Below are positions 35,280 to 37,070 of a stretch of 37,070 nt of DNA, one piece after another. The notes below the pieces were generated by a model. The model had not been told where the DNA came from. It searched no databases and saw only the letters and a program-made list of their open reading frames with translations. The position numbers and the translations under genes are program-made. This DNA is from Herbaspirillum sp. YR522 (GTDB lineage: Bacteria; Pseudomonadota; Gammaproteobacteria; Burkholderiales; Burkholderiaceae_D), in NCBI RefSeq assembly GCF_000282575.1, contig NZ_AKJA01000041.1, positions 1 through 37,070 on the forward strand, read 5' to 3'. Numbering within the stretch: the stretch's first letter is position 1; each line of letters begins with the position of its first letter.

Positions 35280-36061
35280 GAGACACCGACCAGTCGTTGC
35301 AGCAGCGCCGTGCGCCAGCGAAACGGCAGCATCTGCAGCAGCTTGAGCCAGTTGGTCAAGCGCCGTGGAAAGTGGATTTCGAACAGCCCGCGCCCGATGC
35401 CAGCCCAGATCGCGCTGGCGGCCTGCTCGGGGGTCTGCAGCGCCGGCATCGCAAACTTGTTCTTGGCGGTCAGCCCGGTCTGCACGAAGCCGGGGTTGAT
35501 CAGGTAGACATCGAGTCCCTTGCGATGCAGGTCGCCATACAGGATCTCGGCCAGGTTGATCAGCGCCGCCTTGCCCGGCCCGTACACGCTGGCGCCGGGC
35601 AGGCCGACATAGCCGGCGGCGCTGGCCACCAGCGCGATGCCGCCGCGTTGCGCCGCGAGCATGCCGGGCAGCACCGTATCCAGCGCCACGTAGACGCTGG
35701 ACAGATTGGTACGCAGCGTCTGTTCGGCCTGCGCCTGGCGCACCTCCCAGCTGCGCTCGGGCTGGTATCGGGCCACGCAGAACAGCAGCAGGTCGACCCC
35801 GCCGAAGACTTCGCAGATGCGCGCGTACTGGCGCTGCCAGCCCTCCGGGCTCAGCACGTCGAGCGGTGCCAGCAGGGACTGCGGATGGCCGGCGGCCACC
35901 TGTTCGAGCTCATCGGCGCGACGTGCCGACAGGGCCACCCTGGCGCCTGCGGCCAGCGCCTGGCGCGCCAGCGCCGCGCCGATGCCGCTGGAGGCGCCGA
36001 TGACCCAGATACGGCGGCCGTGCCAGTCATGTACGGGCTTGTTCATCGGGGCGAGGATCAT
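35276..36061 (-). CDS. Short-chain dehydrogenase/reductase in CFA operon
   Basis: The 261-residue SDR has the nucleotide-binding motif GASSGIG (about 22-28) and the YxxxK catalytic pair in VYGPGKAAL (about 160-168). Its C-terminus is long and slightly hydrophobic with basic residues (LTNWLKLLQMLPFRWRTALLQRL), which suggests membrane association, as in lipid-acting SDRs. ATG 36061 is supported by AGGAG 6-7 bases upstream; ATG 36046 is a weaker alternative. It follows the CFA-type methyltransferase by 13 bases and overlaps the NTF2-like gene. Similar SDRs are often found beside CFA-like methyltransferases in lipid-oxidation stress operons. Its substrate is not known. Confidence 0.88.
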   Translation of the reverse strand: MILAPMNKPVHDWHGRRIWVIGASSGIGAALARQALAAGARVALSARRADELEQVAAGHPQSLLAPLDVLSPEGWQRQYARICEVFGGVDLLLFCVARYQPERSWEVRQAQAEQTLRTNLSSVYVALDTVLPGMLAAQRGGIALVASAAGYVGLPGASVYGPGKAALINLAEILYGDLHRKGLDVYLINPGFVQTGLTAKNKFAMPALQTPEQAASAIWAGIGRGLFEIHFPRRLTNWLKLLQMLPFRWRTALLQRLVGVS

Positions 36062-36074
36062 CGCAGGCTCCTGT

Positions 36075-37070
36075 TCAGTGAACGGTCTTGGCCAACAGGA
36101 ACTGGCCTACATCGATCTGGCCCTCGTCGAAACCGGCCTCGCAATAGGTGTAGTAGAGCCGCCACAGGCGCAGGAAACGTTCATCGAAACCGAGCGCGGC
36201 GATGTCCTCGCGCCGGGCCATGAAATCCCGCTCCCAGCGGCGCAGCGTCTCGGCATAGTCGCGCCCGAAGAAGAACTGGTCGCGCAGTTGCAATCCGGCC
36301 CGCCGCGCCTGCGAGGCCAGTCGCTCGGGACTGGGCAGCATGCCGCCGGGGAAGATGGTCTCGCGGATGAAGTCGGAGCTGTCACGGTAGCGCAGGAAAC
36401 GCTCCTCGGCGATGGTGATCGACTGGATCAGCGCCTGGCCGCCCGGTTTCAGGCAAGCCGCGACGGTGTCGAAGTAACGCGGCCAGTAGCGCTCGCCGAC
36501 GGCTTCCAGCATCTCGATCGACACCACCGCATCGTATTGGCCCCGCAGCTCGCGGTAGTCACGCAACTCGACCGTGGCCAGGCGATCCAGGCCGTTGCCG
36601 CGCAGGCGCTGGCGAGCCACTTCCAGCTGTGCCGGCGAGATGGTCACGCCATGCACCCGCACCCCGCGCTCGGCGGCGTACTGGGCAAAGCCGCCCCAGC
36701 CGCATCCGATCTCCAGCACCGAGTCGCCGGGGCGCAGGCCGAGCTGCTCGACGATACGCCGGTACTTGGCATCCTGGGCCTCGGCCAGCGGCTGGCCGGG
36801 GCGCTCGAAGATGGCGCTGGAATAGGTCATGCCCCGGTCCAGCCACAGGCGGTAGAAATCGTTGCCCAGGTCGTAGTGCGCATGGATATTGCGCCGGCTG
36901 CCGCGCAACGTATTGGCACGCAACAGGTGACGCAGCCGATACCACCAGCCGGCCAGGCGCCCGCCATAGACGCCCTTTTCCAGTGCCTCGCGATTGCGCA
37001 GCGCCAGCCGCAGCAACGCCGCCAGGTCGTCGCAATCGACCCAGCCGGCGGCGTGGCTGTCGGCGAAGCC
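36075..37070 (-). CDS. cfa: Cyclopropane-fatty-acid-synthase family methyltransferase, 5' end cut by window edge
   Basis: The frame is open through the right window edge, so the N-terminus is missing; 331 codons are visible out of an expected 400 or so. The visible start GFADSHAAGWVDCDDLAALLRL matches the usual N-terminal region of the family. Key blocks are NIHAHYDLGNDFYRLWLD, MTYSSAIF, the SAM-binding VLEIGCGWGGFAQYAAERG and SIEMLEAVGERYW, and the C-terminal FIRETIFPGGMLPS. These enzymes transfer a methyl group from S-adenosylmethionine to the double bond of membrane fatty acids. The short gap to the SDR and the ATGA overlap to the NTF2-like gene show an operon. A methyltransferase of the furan-fatty-acid type is an alternative within the same family. 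Confidence 0.92.
   Translation of the reverse strand, partial: GFADSHAAGWVDCDDLAALLRLALRNREALEKGVYGGRLAGWWYRLRHLLRANTLRGSRRNIHAHYDLGNDFYRLWLDRGMTYSSAIFERPGQPLAEAQDAKYRRIVEQLGLRPGDSVLEIGCGWGGFAQYAAERGVRVHGVTISPAQLEVARQRLRGNGLDRLATVELRDYRELRGQYDAVVSIEMLEAVGERYWPRYFDTVAACLKPGGQALIQSITIAEERFLRYRDSSDFIRETIFPGGMLPSPERLASQARRAGLQLRDQFFFGRDYAETLRRWERDFMARREDIAALGFDERFLRLWRLYYTYCEAGFDEGQIDVGQFLLAKTVH

Overview
The window is high-GC, gene-dense bacterial chromosome. Cytochrome c, lgt, an Entner-Doudoroff (ED) block with HexR, a gntR/gntP/FGGY-gntK block and the general codon use point to a betaproteobacterium, most likely Oxalobacteraceae (Herbaspirillum-like). The genus is my inference; there is no rRNA to test it. 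I saw no tRNA, rRNA, insertion sequence, integrase or CRISPR array. Both ends cut through genes.

Layout. 1-2220: end of an unrecognised gene, a small c-type cytochrome, and lgt. 2245-10196: central carbon block. edd-eda reads leftward and pgi-zwf-hexR-tal reads rightward from a shared 318-base control region. 10284-13445: first giant toxin-like gene (paralogue A). 13614-20074: gluconate/idonate block, gntP-gntK-gno-idnD leftward, with gntR divergent. 20222-21985: ggt. 22075-28262: two more toxin-like genes (paralogues B and C). 28630-37070: a CBS-domain membrane protein, an alcohol dehydrogenase with divergent LysR, a GNAT, an exported MetX-like hydrolase, an MgtC protein, and an NTF2-like/SDR/CFA-synthase operon.

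Metabolic logic. GntP imports gluconate and GntK phosphorylates it. IdnD and Gno convert L-idonate through 5-ketogluconate to gluconate. Edd and Eda split 6-phosphogluconate to pyruvate and glyceraldehyde-3-phosphate. Pgi and Zwf feed glucose- and fructose-phosphates into the same route. Two palindrome types tie this together. An ATGTTA-N4-TAACAT-like GntR operator occurs twice at gntP and once at edd. A TGTARTWWWAYTACA HexR palindrome occurs at edd and at pgi. At edd the two sites abut with no gap.

Most unusual content. Three paralogous proteins of 1053, 968 and 1065 aa (A, B, C) are interleaved with the sugar genes. Each has a conserved N-terminal module with an SGHY(K/R)P motif, a variable linker, a TcdA/TcdB-like hydrophobic translocation/pore region, degenerate RTX-like Gly-Asp repeats and a conserved C-terminal motif. 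None has a Sec signal peptide and no secretion genes are nearby. I read them as candidate pore-forming toxins or effectors delivered by a system encoded elsewhere.
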